Below are positions 6,465 through 13,705 of a DNA stretch of 30,706 nucleotides, piece after piece. Location of the stretch: assembly GCA_045534775.1 (NCBI GenBank), contig JAZSKI010000052.1, forward strand, positions 1 through 30,706. The letters run 5' to 3'. Made by a program: the position numbers and the translations under genes. Under the pieces are notes generated by a model. The model was not told where the DNA came from. It searched no databases and saw only the letters and a program-made list of their open reading frames with translations. Each line of letters begins with the position of its first letter. Within the stretch, counting starts at the first letter, position 1. This DNA comes from JAZOTK01 sp045534775 (lineage in GTDB: Bacteria; Bacillota; Clostridia; RUG12999).

Positions 6465-7298
6465 ATGGCTATAAGAAAATATAAACCAACCTCTCCGGCC
6501 AGAAGATTTATGACGGTATCTACTTTCGAGGAGATTACAACAAATATTCCGGAGAAATCACTTCTTGAACCTATCAAAAAGAACGCCGGCAGAAACTCTT
6601 ACGGCAGAATCACAGTTCGTCACAGAGGCGGCGGCGAAAGAAGAAAATACAGAATTATAGATTTCAAGAGAAACAAAGACGGTATCAAAGCTACAGTTAT
6701 GACAATCGAATACGATCCTAACAGAAGTGCTAATATCGCACTTGTACAGTACGAGGACGGCGAAAAGAGATATATCTTAGCTCCTCTCGGACTTACAGTA
6801 GGAACAGTAATTGAATCAGGCGAAGGTGCTGATATCAAAACAGGTAACGCACTTAGACTTGCAGATGTGCCCGTAGGTACTTTGATTCACAATATTGAGC
6901 TTGTACCCGGCAAAGGCGGTCAGCTTGTAAGAAGTGCCGGCGGTGCTGCACAGCTTATGGCTAAGGAAGGCAAGTACGCTCAGGTAAGACTTCCCTCCGG
7001 TGAGGTTAGACTTGTAAGAATAGAATGTAAAGCAACTATAGGACAGGTTGGCAACATCGACCACGAAAACGTTTCAATCGGTAAGGCAGGTCGTAAACGT
7101 CACATGGGCATCAGACCTACAGTTCGTGGTGTTGTAATGAACCCTAACGACCATCCACACGGTGGTGGTGAAGGTAAGTCACCTATCGGACGTCCGAGCC
7201 CTGTTACTCCTTGGGGTAAACCTGCACTCGGTCTGAAGACACGTTCTAAGAAGAAAGCATCTAACAAGTACATTGTTAAATCAAGAAAGTCTAAGTAA
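6465..7298 (+). CDS. rplB: 50S ribosomal protein L2
   Basis: This 277-residue protein has the usual length. The start AIRKYKPTSPARR, the central RNA-binding fold and the C-terminal signature HPHGGGEGKSPIGRPSPVTP are all present. The histidine in that motif is the one implicated in peptidyl transfer in classical work. L2 is needed for subunit association and tRNA placement. GGAGGGAG (6451-6458) precedes the ATG. rpsS follows after 18 bases. Confidence 0.97.
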   Translation: MAIRKYKPTSPARRFMTVSTFEEITTNIPEKSLLEPIKKNAGRNSYGRITVRHRGGGERRKYRIIDFKRNKDGIKATVMTIEYDPNRSANIALVQYEDGEKRYILAPLGLTVGTVIESGEGADIKTGNALRLADVPVGTLIHNIELVPGKGGQLVRSAGGAAQLMAKEGKYAQVRLPSGEVRLVRIECKATIGQVGNIDHENVSIGKAGRKRHMGIRPTVRGVVMNPNDHPHGGGEGKSPIGRPSPVTPWGKPALGLKTRSKKKASNKYIVKSRKSK

Positions 7299-7316
7299 TA
7301 TAAGGAGGAAAGGATA

Positions 7317-7592
7317 ATGAGCAGATCTCTTAAAAAAGGACCTTTTGTCCATGAAAAACTCCTTGCACAGGTTGTCGAACTTAACGAATCAGGTAAGAAG
7401 ACAGTTTTGAAAACATGGTCAAGAGCATCAACTATATTCCCTGAAATGGTAGGACACACAATTGCTGTTCATGATGGACGCAAGCACGTTCCTGTATACG
7501 TTACTGAGGATATGGTTGGTCACAAGTTAGGCGAATTCGCGCCTACACGTACCTTTAAAGGACATTCAGGTTCAAAAACAACTGTAAGATAA
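7317..7592 (+). CDS. rpsS: 30S ribosomal protein S19
   Basis: This 91-residue protein begins SRSLKKGPFV and contains TWSRASTIFPEMVGHTIAVH and KLGEFAPTRTFKGH, all standard S19 signatures. It forms a complex with S13 in the head of the 30S subunit, facing L5 of the 50S. AAGGAGGAAAGG (7303-7314) lies just before the ATG. The gap to rplV is 42 bases. Confidence 0.97.
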   Translation: MSRSLKKGPFVHEKLLAQVVELNESGKKTVLKTWSRASTIFPEMVGHTIAVHDGRKHVPVYVTEDMVGHKLGEFAPTRTFKGHSGSKTTVR

Positions 7593-7634
7593 TCTATAGA
7601 GGTTATGTTGTTATAAAGAAAGGAGGAGCGAGGC

Positions 7635-7973
7635 ATGGAAGCACGTGCAACACACAGATATGCCCGTATTTCACCGCGTAAAGTGAAAATAGTTAATGAC
7701 CTTATCAGAAATAAACCGGTTGGCGTAGCAATGGGAATTTTGAAGAATACGCCTAAGGCAGCTTCTGAATTGTTAATAAAAGTATTAGCGTCTGCAGTAG
7801 CAAACGCAGAAAACAATTTTAATATGGATGTTGATAAATTATACGTTTCGGAGGCATACGCAAACCCCGGTCCCATACTCAAAAGGATAATGCCCAGAGC
7901 ACAGGGAAGAGCGTTCCGCATTAACAAACGTACAAGTCACATTACATTAGTAGTAAAAGAAAGAGAAGAATAA
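7635..7973 (+). CDS. rplV: 50S ribosomal protein L22
   Basis: This 112-residue protein has the N-terminal RISPRKVKIVNDLIR motif and the beta-hairpin region PGPILKRIMPRAQGRAFRI, whose tip enters the peptide exit tunnel. L22 binds all domains of 23S rRNA. AAGGAGGAG (7620-7628) precedes the ATG at 7635. rpsC begins 13 bases after its stop. Confidence 0.97.
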   Translation: MEARATHRYARISPRKVKIVNDLIRNKPVGVAMGILKNTPKAASELLIKVLASAVANAENNFNMDVDKLYVSEAYANPGPILKRIMPRAQGRAFRINKRTSHITLVVKEREE

Positions 7974-7986
7974 GGAGGTGTAACGA

Positions 7987-8655
7987 TTGGGTCAGAAAGT
8001 ACATCCACACGGTCTCAGAGTTGGAGTTATAAAAGATTGGGATTCTAAATGGTATGCAGGTAAGAAAGATTTCGGTAATAACCTGGTAGAGGACGTTAAA
8101 ATCAGAAAGTTTATAAAAGAAAAGCTTTTCCTTGCCGGCGTTCCCAAAATAGAAATTGAACGTAAAGTTAATAAGGTATTTATTAATATTCATGCAGCAA
8201 AACCCGGTATCGTAATCGGTAGAGGTGGAGCTGAAATTGAAAAGCTTAAGAAAGAGCTTATTGATATGGTAGGCAAAGATGTTGCAATCAACATCATCGA
8301 AGTAAAAAGCCCCGATGTAAATGCTCAGCTTGTTGCTGAAAACATCGCTGCACAGCTTGAAAAGAGAATATCCTTCAGACGTGCAATGAAATCTGTTATG
8401 GGCAGAGCAATGAAACTGGGTGCTAAAGGTATAAAAACCTCTGTATCAGGTCGTTTGGGCGGTGCTGAAATAGCTCGTTGCGAACATTATCATGAAGGTA
8501 CTATTCCTTTGCAGACATTAAGAGCTGACATAGACTACGGCTTCTATGAAGCAGATACAACCTATGGTAAACTCGGCGTTAAGGTTTGGATTTACAAAGG
8601 TGAGGTTCTTCCTGAAAGTAAAAAAGCGCCTAAGGCAGAAGGAGGAGCAAAATAA
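7987..8655 (+). CDS. rpsC: 30S ribosomal protein S3
   Basis: This 222-residue protein uses a TTG start at 7987 with AAGGAGGTG (7972-7980) upstream; the second residue onward, GQKVHPHGLRVG, is the conserved S3 N-terminus. A KH domain carries the GXXG-type loop VIGRGGAEIEKL, and the C-terminal domain contains SGRLGGAEIARCEHYHEGTI. S3 lines the mRNA entry tunnel and contributes to helicase activity. Its TAA overlaps the ATG of rplP by one base, a translational coupling arrangement. Confidence 0.97.
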   Translation: MGQKVHPHGLRVGVIKDWDSKWYAGKKDFGNNLVEDVKIRKFIKEKLFLAGVPKIEIERKVNKVFINIHAAKPGIVIGRGGAEIEKLKKELIDMVGKDVAINIIEVKSPDVNAQLVAENIAAQLEKRISFRRAMKSVMGRAMKLGAKGIKTSVSGRLGGAEIARCEHYHEGTIPLQTLRADIDYGFYEADTTYGKLGVKVWIYKGEVLPESKKAPKAEGGAK

Positions 8656-9086
8656 TGTTAATGCCTAAAAGAGTTAAATACCGTAGAGTGCACAGAGGCA
8701 GACTCAAAGGAAAAGCTACTCGCGGTAACGTAATAAACTACGGTGATTTTGGTATAGTAGCATTAGAACCGGGCTGGATAACAAGTAACCAGATAGAAGC
8801 AGCCCGTATTGCAATGACAAGATATATTCGCCGTGGCGGTAAAGTTTGGATAAAAATATTCCCTGACAAACCGATAACAGAAAAACCTGCTGAAACTCGT
8901 ATGGGTAGCGGTAAAGGTTCTCCTGAATATTGGGTTGCAGTAGTAAAACCGGGCAGAGTATTGTTCGAGGTTGCAGGCGTATCTGAAGAAGTTGCAAGAG
9001 CAGCTATGACACGTGCAATCCATAAGTTGCCCATCAAATGTAAATTTGTTGTCCGTCAGGACGCAGGAACGGAAGGTGACGCGTAA
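8655..9086 (+). CDS. rplP: 50S ribosomal protein L16
   Basis: This 143-residue protein starts MLMPKRVKYRRVHRGRLKGK, the conserved L16 beginning, so the ATG at 8655 overlapping the rpsC stop is preferred over the ATG at 8661. L16 organises the A-site side of the large subunit and is a late assembly protein. The GSGKGSPEYWVAVVKPGRVL loop, which approaches the peptidyl transferase centre, is intact. AGGAGG (8640-8645) is the ribosome binding site inside the end of rpsC. rpmC follows with no gap. Confidence 0.97.
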   Translation: MLMPKRVKYRRVHRGRLKGKATRGNVINYGDFGIVALEPGWITSNQIEAARIAMTRYIRRGGKVWIKIFPDKPITEKPAETRMGSGKGSPEYWVAVVKPGRVLFEVAGVSEEVARAAMTRAIHKLPIKCKFVVRQDAGTEGDA

Positions 9087-9287
9087 ATGAAAATTGAAAA
9101 GTTACGTGATTTAACAGCTGACGAACTTACTCTTAAATTAAAAGAGCTTAAAGTAGAGCTGTTCAATCTTAGATTTCAACATGCCACCAACCAATTGGAT
9201 AATCCTATGAAAATGGTGGAAGTTAAGAAAACAATCGCCAGAGTTAAAACTATTTTGCGTGAAATTGAACTTAAAGAAACCGTTTAA
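9087..9287 (+). CDS. rpmC: 50S ribosomal protein L29
   Basis: This 66-residue, two-helix protein begins MKIEKLRDLTADEL and contains KVELFNLRFQHATNQLDNP and RVKTILREIE, standard for L29. It lies at the tunnel exit beside L23. The ATG immediately follows the TAA of rplP. The upstream GGAACGGAAGG is a modest ribosome binding site, so translation is probably coupled to rplP. Confidence 0.95.
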   Translation: MKIEKLRDLTADELTLKLKELKVELFNLRFQHATNQLDNPMKMVEVKKTIARVKTILREIELKETV

Positions 9288-9320
9288 TGCGAGTAGTTTG
9301 AGAAAGGAGGATTTTTAGCT

Positions 9321-9575
9321 GTGGAACGTAATTACAGAAAAACAAGAATAGGCACAGTTGTCAGTGATAAAATGGATAAGACAATCGTAGTTGCTATTGC
9401 TTATAACGTAAAGCATCCTTTGTACGGCAAGATTGTAAAAAGAACTTATAAATTAAAGGCACATGACGAAAACAACGCATGTGGTATAGGAGATAGAGTA
9501 AAAGTTATGGAAACAAGACCTCTTTCTAAGGATAAGAGATGGAGACTTGTTGAAATAATGGAAAAAGCTCAGTAA
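9321..9575 (+). CDS. rpsQ: 30S ribosomal protein S17
   Basis: This 84-residue OB-fold protein starts at GTG 9321 (MERNYRKTRIGTVVSDKMDK), with AAAGGAGG (9303-9310) upstream. It is an early-assembling protein that binds 16S rRNA helices 7 and 11. The conserved RPLSKDKRWRLVEI end is present. It follows rpmC by 33 bases and precedes rplN by the same distance. Confidence 0.96.
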   Translation: MERNYRKTRIGTVVSDKMDKTIVVAIAYNVKHPLYGKIVKRTYKLKAHDENNACGIGDRVKVMETRPLSKDKRWRLVEIMEKAQ

Positions 9576-9608
9576 TTTTAAATGTAAATAGGAAGGAGTG
9601 GACTTATC

Positions 9609-9977
9609 ATGATCCAACAGCAAACACTTCTTAAAGTTGCAGATAACACCGGTGCAAAAGAGCTTATGTGCATCAGAGTACTTGGTGGCAGCGGAAGAAA
9701 GTATGCGGCAATCGGCGACGTTGTGGTAGCTTCTGTTAAAAAGGGTACACCCGGTGGAGTTGTTAAAAAAGGCGACGTTGTAAAGGCTGTTATTGTTCGC
9801 TCAGTTAAAGGAGCACGCCGTGCAGACGGTTCGTATATAAGATTCGATGAAAACGCTGCGGTAATTATCAGAGATGACAAAAACCCGAGAGGTACACGTA
9901 TCTTTGGTCCAGTAGCAAGAGAGCTTAGAGATAAAGAATATATGAAAATTTTATCACTTGCTCCGGAAGTACTTTAA
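9609..9977 (+). CDS. rplN: 50S ribosomal protein L14
   Basis: This 122-residue protein has the exact family length. It begins MIQQQTLLKVADNTGAKELM and ends FMKILSLAPEVL-like (here YMKILSLAPEVL). L14 forms intersubunit bridges with 16S rRNA and contacts the silencing factor RsfS. GGAAGGAGTGG (9591-9601) precedes the ATG. The end of the gene is followed after 19 bases by rplX. Confidence 0.97.
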   Translation: MIQQQTLLKVADNTGAKELMCIRVLGGSGRKYAAIGDVVVASVKKGTPGGVVKKGDVVKAVIVRSVKGARRADGSYIRFDENAAVIIRDDKNPRGTRIFGPVARELRDKEYMKILSLAPEVL

Positions 9978-9996
9978 AGAGGGAGGCAAGCTTAAA

Positions 9997-10317
9997 ATGA
10001 GTAAATTTCATTTAAAGTCCGGCGATGAAGTAGTAGTTATTACCGGTAAAGATAAGGGTAAAAAAGGAAAAATAATTTCAGTAGACCCCAAAAACGGTAA
10101 AATACTTGTTGAAAAAGTAAACATGGTTATTCGTCATTCAAAACCACGCCGTCAGGGCGAAACGGGCGGACGTCTTGAAAAAGAATCCCCCATTTACGGC
10201 AACAAGGTAATGCGTATTTGTCCTAAATGCGGCAAACCTACCCGTATAGGCAGAAAAGTTTTGGAAAACGGCGAAAAATCAAGATACTGTAAAAAATGTC
10301 TTGAAATTATAGATTAA
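9997..10317 (+). CDS. rplX: 50S ribosomal protein L24 with a C-terminal four-cysteine zinc ribbon
   Basis: This 106-residue protein has the KOW motif region SGDEVVVITGKDKGKKGKI near the N-terminus and the NMVIRHSKPRRQGETGG loop. Near the C-terminus are two CXXC pairs, C75/C78 (CPKC) and C98/C101 (CKKC), where the commonest L24 proteins have IDPKTGKPTR and AKKSGE. They very likely bind zinc. Some Firmicute L24 proteins share this. The ATG at 9997 is chosen because GGGAGG (9981-9986) lies ten bases upstream; a TTG at 9958 inside rplN is unlikely. L24 initiates large-subunit assembly. Confidence 0.95.
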   Translation: MSKFHLKSGDEVVVITGKDKGKKGKIISVDPKNGKILVEKVNMVIRHSKPRRQGETGGRLEKESPIYGNKVMRICPKCGKPTRIGRKVLENGEKSRYCKKCLEIID

Positions 10318-10344
10318 TGACCGTCGAAAGGAGGTAATCAGACA

Positions 10345-10887
10345 ATGGCAAGACTTAAAGAGAAATATTTAAGTGAGGTTGCACCGGCGCTGATGAGCAA
10401 ATTTGAATACAAAAGCACGATGCAGATACCTAAATTAGATAAGATAGTTATTAACATAGGTATGGGTGAAGCTAAAGACAATCCCAAAGCTATAGATGCA
10501 GCTTTGGCAGACCTTTCTGCTATAACAGGACAGAAACCTGTTATAACAAAAGCTCGTAACTCTGTTGCTAACTTCAAACTGCGTGAAGGTATGAATATCG
10601 GTGTAAAGGTTACACTTCGCGCTGAACGTATGTATGAATTTTTGGACAGATTGTTCAATGTGGCACTTCCACGTGTAAGAGACTTCAGAGGTATTAATCC
10701 CAACTCTTTTGACGGTAGAGGTAACTACGCATTGGGCATAAAGGAACAACTTATTTTCCCTGAAATCGAATATGATAAAATCGATAAAATCAGAGGTATG
10801 GATATAATTATGGTAACAACTGCTAAAACAGATGAAGAAGCACGTGAGCTTTTAAGCTTAATGGGTGCTCCGTTTAGCAAGAACTGA
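10345..10887 (+). CDS. rplE: 50S ribosomal protein L5
   Basis: This 180-residue protein has the usual length. It shows MQIPKLDKIVINIGMGEA and GVKVTLRAERMYEFLDRL, then FDGRGNYALGIKEQLIFPEI, all L5 signatures. L5 binds 5S rRNA and forms a bridge to S13. AAAGGAGGTAA (10327-10337) precedes the ATG. In E. coli the S8 repressor target lies at the start of this gene; I saw no matching fold here. rpsN follows after 16 bases. Confidence 0.97.
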   Translation: MARLKEKYLSEVAPALMSKFEYKSTMQIPKLDKIVINIGMGEAKDNPKAIDAALADLSAITGQKPVITKARNSVANFKLREGMNIGVKVTLRAERMYEFLDRLFNVALPRVRDFRGINPNSFDGRGNYALGIKEQLIFPEIEYDKIDKIRGMDIIMVTTAKTDEEARELLSLMGAPFSKN

Positions 10888-10903
10888 GAGGAGGCAAAAA
10901 GAA

Positions 10904-11089
10904 ATGGCTAAAAAGGCTATGGTATTAAAACAACAGAGGACGCCGAAATTCTCGACAAGATATTATAACAGATGCAAGATTTGCGGAAGACCTCATGCTT
11001 ATCTCAGAAAGTTTGGTATTTGCCGTATCTGTTTTAGAGAATTGGCTTACAAAGGTCAGATTCCCGGCGTTAAAAAGGCAAGTTGGTAA
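10904..11089 (+). CDS. rpsN: 30S ribosomal protein S14 type Z (zinc form)
   Basis: This 61-residue protein is the short zinc-binding S14, with cysteines C24/C27 (CKIC) and C40/C43 (CRIC) and the end GQIPGVKKASW. The long zinc-free S14 form is about 90-100 residues. AGAGGAGG (10887-10894) is nine bases from the ATG at 10904; an upstream in-frame TTG overlaps rplE and is rejected. S14 assembles late in the head of the 30S subunit with S3 and S10. Confidence 0.96.
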   Translation: MAKKAMVLKQQRTPKFSTRYYNRCKICGRPHAYLRKFGICRICFRELAYKGQIPGVKKASW

Positions 11090-11119
11090 TGCTTTACCAT
11101 AAGGAAGGAGGTAAACAAG

Positions 11120-11518
11120 ATGCAAATAACTGATCCTATTGCAGATTTGCTTACAAGAATAAGAAACGCAGCAAGCGCAAAACACGACACAGTTGATGTG
11201 CCTGCTTCAAACCAGAAAAAGTCTATAGTAGAAATTCTCGCTGAAGAGGGTTATATAAAGAGCTATCAGTTAATCGAAGATAACAAACAGGGTATCATAA
11301 GAATTACACTGAAGTATGGTGCTAATAAGTCCAAGGTTATATCCGGTCTTAAAAGAGTCAGCAAACCCGGTCTCAGAATATACGCAGGCAAAGACGAGCT
11401 TCCTAAGGTTATAAGAGGTCTCGGGATTGCTGTTATATCTACATCCAAGGGTATAATGACAGATAAAAAGGCAAGAGAGCTTGGTATTGGCGGCGAAGTA
11501 TTGGCATATATCTGGTAA
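11120..11518 (+). CDS. rpsH: 30S ribosomal protein S8
   Basis: This 132-residue protein begins MQITDPIADLLTRIRNA and ends with the conserved IMTDKKARELGIGGEVLAYIW. S8 binds the central domain of 16S rRNA, and in E. coli it represses the spc genes by binding a mimic in their mRNA. AAGGAGG (11104-11110) precedes the ATG. The following 78-base gap to rplF contains a stem-loop, listed separately. Confidence 0.97.
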   Translation: MQITDPIADLLTRIRNAASAKHDTVDVPASNQKKSIVEILAEEGYIKSYQLIEDNKQGIIRITLKYGANKSKVISGLKRVSKPGLRIYAGKDELPKVIRGLGIAVISTSKGIMTDKKARELGIGGEVLAYIW

Positions 11519-11544
11519 TTAAAAATAACAAAAAAATAAAATCA

Positions 11545-11590
11545 GGGGGAAACGTGAACCAAAGGTTACACTCAATCACCCCGGGAGGTG
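11545..11590 (+). promoter_or_regulatory. Stem-loop over the rplF ribosome binding site
   Basis: Between rpsH and rplF, GTGAACC (11554-11560) pairs with GGTT-A-CAC (11564-11571) around an AAA loop with one bulged A. GGGGG (11545-11549) can pair with CCCC (11579-11582), which abuts the GGGAGGTG ribosome binding site of rplF (11583-11590). Folding would place the start region at the base of the helix, a layout suited to translational control. Hand-drawn, not computed. Confidence 0.4.
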
Positions 11591-11596
11591 CGTAAA

Positions 11597-12148
11597 ATGT
11601 CAAGAATAGGCAGAATGCCGATAGATATACCTGCGGGTGTAGATGTAAAAATCGGCAAAAACAACGAAATTACTGTAAAAGGCCCTAAGGGGACTCTTAC
11701 AAAATCACTTCATCCTGACATGATAATCAAGGTTGAAGGCAACGTAGCTACAGTTACAAGACCTTCTGAAGAGAAAATGCATAAAGCATTACACGGTCTT
11801 ACAAGAACACTGTTAAACAATATGGTTGAAGGTGTATCTAAAGGCTTCTCTAAAGAGCTTGAAGTAAACGGTGTAGGTTACAGAGCGCAGAAACAGGGCA
11901 AGAAGCTGGTTTTAAACTTAGGCTTTTCACATCCTGTAGAAATGGAAGAAACAGCTGGTATAACAATAGATGTTCCTTCTCCCAACAAAATTATAATCAA
12001 CGGTATCGACAAACAGGAAGTTGGTCAGTTCGCTGCTGTTGTAAGAGAAAAGAGACCACCTGAACCCTACAAAGGAAAGGGTATCAGATACGTTGACGAA
12101 TACGTGAGACGTAAAGAAGGTAAAACAGGCGGTAAAGGTAAGAAATAA
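11597..12148 (+). CDS. rplF: 50S ribosomal protein L6
   Basis: This 183-residue, two-domain protein begins MSRIGRMPIDIPAGVDV. The conserved C-terminal stretch is PPEPYKGKGIRYVDEYVRRKEGKTG. L6 lies by the sarcin-ricin loop and the factor-binding site. The ATG at 11597 is preferred over GTG 11588, because GGGAGGTG (11583-11590) contains that GTG and sits six bases before the ATG. The upstream gap is structured. rplR follows after 19 bases. Confidence 0.96.
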   Translation: MSRIGRMPIDIPAGVDVKIGKNNEITVKGPKGTLTKSLHPDMIIKVEGNVATVTRPSEEKMHKALHGLTRTLLNNMVEGVSKGFSKELEVNGVGYRAQKQGKKLVLNLGFSHPVEMEETAGITIDVPSPNKIIINGIDKQEVGQFAAVVREKRPPEPYKGKGIRYVDEYVRRKEGKTGGKGKK

Positions 12149-12167
12149 AGAAAGGAGGAAGTAAACA

Positions 12168-12527
12168 ATGATTAGAAAACCCTGTAGTAATGTGGCAAGA
12201 GTAAGACGTCACAAACGTGTAAGAAAATTAATCAAAGGCACAACAGCTCGTCCCAGACTCTGTGTGTTCAGAAGTGCAAAACATATTTATGCACAGATAA
12301 TTGACGATACAGTAGGTAACACATTGGTATCTGCCTCCACATTAGAGAGCAGTTTTACCGGTAATGGCGGAAATAAAGAGGCAGCTCACGCAGTTGGTAA
12401 GTTAATAGCTGAAAAAGCTTTGGAAAAAGGTATAAAGCAGGTAGTATTTGACCGTGGCGGCTATATTTACCACGGAAGAGTAGCAGAGCTTGCCAACGGT
12501 GCGCGTGAAGGCGGCCTTGAATTCTAA
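12168..12527 (+). CDS. rplR: 50S ribosomal protein L18
   Basis: This 119-residue protein starts MIRKPCSNVARVRRHKRVRK. It contains TTARPRLCVFRSAKHIYAQI and ends FDRGGYIYHGRVAELANGAREGGLEF, the full L18 pattern. It binds 5S rRNA with L5. AAAGGAGGAAG (12151-12161) precedes the ATG. rpsE follows 20 bases after the stop. Confidence 0.97.
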   Translation: MIRKPCSNVARVRRHKRVRKLIKGTTARPRLCVFRSAKHIYAQIIDDTVGNTLVSASTLESSFTGNGGNKEAAHAVGKLIAEKALEKGIKQVVFDRGGYIYHGRVAELANGAREGGLEF

Positions 12528-12547
12528 TAAGAAGGAGGGGAACTATA

Positions 12548-13051
12548 GTGCAGGAAATTTTAGATACAAACGGTTTGGAATTACAAGAAAAAGTAGTTAG
12601 CATAAAACGTGTAGCAAAGGTTGTAAAGGGTGGTAGAACCTTCCGTTTTTCGGTACTTGTTGTAGTAGGTGACGGAGCAGGTCATGTTGGTTACGGTAAC
12701 GGTAAAGCGGCAGAAATACCCGAAGCAGTAAGAAAAGCTATAGAAGATGCTAAGAAGAATTTAGTAACAGTACCTATGGTAGGAACAACAATTCCTCATG
12801 AAACAATCGGTAAATCAGGTGCAGGTGAAGTTCTTATGAAGCCTGCAGGTCCCGGTACCGGTGTTATCGCAGGAGGTGCAGTTCGTGCAGTTCTCGAACT
12901 TGCCGGCATAAGAGATATAAGAACAAAATGCTTGCGTTCAAATAATCCGAGAAACGTGGTGAGTGCTACCATTGAAGGACTTGCTAACTTAAACAGTGCG
13001 AGTGATGTTGCTGAAAGACGTAACAAAACCGTTAAAGAACTTTTAGGTTAA
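12548..13051 (+). CDS. rpsE: 30S ribosomal protein S5
   Basis: This 167-residue protein uses GTG at 12548 with AAGGAGGGG (12532-12540) upstream. A short variable N-terminus is followed by the S5 double-stranded RNA-binding domain (RVAKVVKGGRTFRFSVLVVV, GHVGYGNGKAAEIPEAVRKA). The C-terminal domain then carries GPGTGVIAGGAVRAVLELAG. S5 is important for decoding accuracy and lines the mRNA entry. The loop associated with spectinomycin resistance (around VKGGRTF) is intact. rpmD follows after 14 bases. Confidence 0.97.
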   Translation: MQEILDTNGLELQEKVVSIKRVAKVVKGGRTFRFSVLVVVGDGAGHVGYGNGKAAEIPEAVRKAIEDAKKNLVTVPMVGTTIPHETIGKSGAGEVLMKPAGPGTGVIAGGAVRAVLELAGIRDIRTKCLRSNNPRNVVSATIEGLANLNSASDVAERRNKTVKELLG

Positions 13052-13065
13052 GGAGGGGCTGAAAA

Positions 13066-13245
13066 ATGGCTAAATTGCAAATAACACAGATAAAAAGCTC
13101 CATTGGCTGCAAAAAAGACCAGATAGCAACACTGAAAGCATTAGGTCTTAAAAAGATAAGAGATGTTGTTGAGCATGACAACAATCCTCAGATAAACGGT
13201 ATGGTGCAAAAGGTTATACACCTTGTTGACGTACAAGAAATATAA
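13066..13245 (+). CDS. rpmD: 50S ribosomal protein L30
   Basis: This 59-residue protein translates from ATG 13066 to TAA 13243-13245: MAKLQITQIKSSIGCKKDQI, then TLKALGLKKIRDVVEHDNNP and a final INGMVQKVIHLVDVQEI. This is the complete small bacterial L30, which sits on the outer surface of the large subunit. AAGGAGGGG (13050-13058) is the ribosome binding site and overlaps the end of rpsE. rplO begins 18 bases later. Confidence 0.96.
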   Translation: MAKLQITQIKSSIGCKKDQIATLKALGLKKIRDVVEHDNNPQINGMVQKVIHLVDVQEI

Positions 13246-13263
13246 TTGAAGGAGGTGTAACAA

Positions 13264-13704
13264 ATGCGTCTGCATGAATTATCACCCGTTGAAGGTTCAA
13301 CAAAAGAACCTAAAAGAAAGGGACGTGGACACGGAAGCGGAAACGGTAAAACAGCCGGTAAAGGTCACAAAGGTCAGAACGCTCGTTCAGGCGGTGGTGT
13401 AAGACCCGGTTTTGAAGGCGGTCAGATGCCTTTATACAGAAGACTTCCGAAACGTGGATTCATAAACATTTTTGCCAAAGAATATGTAGAGGTTAAACTT
13501 GAATCATTAAATACATTTGAAGATGGCACCGAGATAGATGCATTAATGCTTAAAAAAGCCGGTGTTATCAGTAAAGTATGTGATGGCATTGTTGTTTTAG
13601 GTAACGGTGAAATTACAAAGAAATTAACCGTTAAAGCAGCGAGATTTACAAAATCTGCTAAAGAAAAAATAGAGGCAGCAGGTGGAAAGGCAGAGGTGAT
13701 ATAA
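13264..13704 (+). CDS. rplO: 50S ribosomal protein L15
   Basis: This 146-residue protein has the typical extended glycine- and arginine-rich N-terminus (RLHELSPVEGSTKEPKRKGR, GHGSGNGKTAGKGHKGQNAR, GGVRPGFEGGQMPLYRRLPK), which threads into 23S rRNA. A globular domain ends AKEKIEAAGGKAEVI. GAAGGAGGTG (13248-13257) precedes the ATG. Its TAA (13702-13704) is followed one base later by the secY GTG start, so the two are almost certainly coupled. Confidence 0.97.
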   Translation: MRLHELSPVEGSTKEPKRKGRGHGSGNGKTAGKGHKGQNARSGGGVRPGFEGGQMPLYRRLPKRGFINIFAKEYVEVKLESLNTFEDGTEIDALMLKKAGVISKVCDGIVVLGNGEITKKLTVKAARFTKSAKEKIEAAGGKAEVI

Positions 13705-13705
13705 A

